Shown: one piece after another, positions 63,047-64,000 of the stretch
Position numbering within the stretch: the stretch's first letter is position 1
Layout of the letters: each line of letters starts with the position of its first letter
Assembly (NCBI GenBank): GCA_026399025.1
Contig: JAPLRU010000099.1
Location: 54,779 to 118,778 of the forward strand
Length of the DNA stretch: 64,000 bases
Reading direction: 5' to 3'
Origin: Methylobacter sp.
GTDB lineage: Bacteria > Pseudomonadota > Gammaproteobacteria > Methylococcales > Methylomonadaceae
Made by a program: the position numbers and the translations under genes
Notes under the pieces: generated by a model
What the model was told of the DNA's origin: nothing
Database searches by the model: none
Seen by the model: only the letters and a program-made list of their open reading frames with translations

Positions 63047-64000
63047 CTATGAGGCCTGCTTCATCATCTCAATAAAATCATCGAATAAAGATTCCACATC
63101 ATGAGGCCCAGGACTTGCTTCAGGATGACCTTGAAAACTCATCGCAGGACAATCCGTCCGCTTGATGCCCTGCAAGCTGCCGTCAAATAATGATCGATAA
63201 GTTGCTGTTAAATTATCAGGCAGGCTACCTTCATTGACTGCGAAGCCGTGATTCTGACTACTGATCATAACTCGGCCCGTGGCTATTTCCTGAACAGGAT
63301 GATTGGCGCCATGGTGGCCGAATTTCATTTTTTCGGTTTTGGCACCACTGGCTAAAGCCAGTAACTGATGCCCCAGGCAAATCCCGAATACCGGAATTTT
63401 ATTTTCCAATATCGTTTTAATAGCCTCTATCGCATAAGTACAGGGTTCGGGGTCACCCGGACCATTAGACAGAAAAACGCCATCAGGATTCATCGCCAAT
63501 ACTTTTTCAGCGGATGTCGTTGCAGGAACAACAGTAACACGACAACCGCGATTAGCCAGTAACCTAAGAATATTACGCTTAACACCAAAATCATAAGCCA
63601 CAACGTGCTTGGTGAAACCTTCAGCTTGCGTATATCCATGCTGCAAATGCCAGATATTTTCAGTCCATTCGTAAATCTCAGCAGTAGTCACATCTTTCGC
63701 CAAGTCCATACCCTTTAAACCGGCAAAACCAACTGTTATTTCTTCTTTTAGGGTACTTACTACTTGCTCAACCAATATTGTGTTTTTCTGTTCGCTAACC
63801 TGGTCCACTAAATGATCAAACTCTTTAGATTTATCTGATAAAACTTCATTCCTTGCCTTTTCAATTCTTGCCCCCAATGCCTCACCTGCAATAATCGCCC
63901 CGCGTTGCGCGCCTTTGTCACGCAACAGACGGGTCAATTTGCGGGTATCGATATCAGCAATAGCGACGACATTGTTGTCGATTAAATATTGCTGTAAGGT
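63047..64000 (-). CDS. carA: Carbamoyl-phosphate synthase small subunit CarA (5' end outside window)
   Basis: CarA is the glutaminase subunit that feeds ammonia to CarB. The frame is open to the window edge, starting within [20 protein letters not shown], so roughly the first 60-100 residues are missing. The class I amidotransferase domain has [24 protein letters not shown], the catalytic Cys in [13 protein letters not shown], and the catalytic His/Glu in [13 protein letters not shown] near the C-terminus. It lies 208 bp upstream of carB, so carAB is not tightly overlapped. Confidence 0.97.
   Translation of the reverse strand, partial: TLQQYLIDNNVVAIADIDTRKLTRLLRDKGAQRGAIIAGEALGARIEKARNEVLSDKSKEFDHLVDQVSEQKNTILVEQVVSTLKEEITVGFAGLKGMDLAKDVTTAEIYEWTENIWHLQHGYTQAEGFTKHVVAYDFGVKRNILRLLANRGCRVTVVPATTSAEKVLAMNPDGVFLSNGPGDPEPCTYAIEAIKTILENKIPVFGICLGHQLLALASGAKTEKMKFGHHGANHPVQEIATGRVMISSQNHGFAVNEGSLPDNLTATYRSLFDGSLQGIKRTDCPAMSFQGHPEASPGPHDVESLFDDFIEMMKQAS

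Noticed and set aside
1-64000. CRISPR array, prophage or integrated plasmid
   Set aside because: No regularly spaced direct repeats with spacers, no phage structural genes, integrase or replication genes were seen.

Overview
The window looks like chromosome of a polar-flagellated gammaproteobacterium. The order carA-carB-greA-yhbY-rlmE-ftsH-glmM-tpiA-secG-tRNA-Leu and the FlrA/FlrB/FlrC sigma-54 flagellar hierarchy are gammaproteobacterial. A methanotroph-like member of the Methylococcales is my best guess, but no methane-oxidation gene is present, so the order is an inference. There is no prophage, plasmid backbone or intact insertion sequence. Instead there are many short inverted-repeat elements in intergenic gaps and one decayed IS1/antitoxin scar.

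Layout. 0.35-5.6 kb: glycolate oxidase glcDEF and an MFS transporter, all on the minus strand. 5.7-9.3 kb: an orphan SAM methyltransferase (+), nspC with 5-formyl-THF cyclo-ligase (-), and a flavin reductase (+). 9.4-22.5 kb (-): early and middle flagellar genes flrA, flrBC, fliEFGHIJ and fliK, with three good sigma-54 promoter matches (before flrB, fliE and fliK). 22.8-26.1 kb (+): a CorB/HlyC-type membrane protein, then FHA, PilZ and polysaccharide deacetylase-like genes. 26.5-29.3 kb: a hybrid histidine kinase convergent with a LuxR-type response regulator. 29.6-33.1 kb (+): four genes with no recognised pathway: a lipoprotein, a small coiled coil, a multi-pass membrane protein with an internal repeat, and an SH3b-Cys/His peptidase-like protein. 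33.3-37.8 kb: BON lipoprotein, TlpA-like thioredoxin, DsbD with a doubled N-terminal domain, CutA, FxsA, DUF2892 protein. 37.9-40.1 kb: uvrD. 40.1-40.7 kb: gene scar. 40.7-52.9 kb (-): a complete chemosensory cluster. 53.1-64 kb: housekeeping genes, ending inside carA.

The chemosensory cluster reads cheY, cheA, cheW, mcp, cheW, parA, STAS, cheR, cheD, receiver-only cheB copy, full cheB, a 202-residue protein carrying two chemoreceptor-tip-like motifs, and an MBL-fold di-iron (ODP-like) protein. The chemoreceptor has an Aer-type PAS domain and a C-terminal EWEEF tether. The whole set therefore looks built around oxygen or redox sensing, with two different oxygen-related sensor types. A segmental duplication of cheD-tail plus cheB is visible at the DNA level.

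The most promising under-described items are the ODP/mini-receptor pair at the end of the che cluster, the four-gene 29.6-33.1 kb cluster, and the repeat-built FliK with an 11-bp homopolymer. Starts were chosen by ribosome-binding sites, promoter positions and family length; several differ from the longest reading frame.
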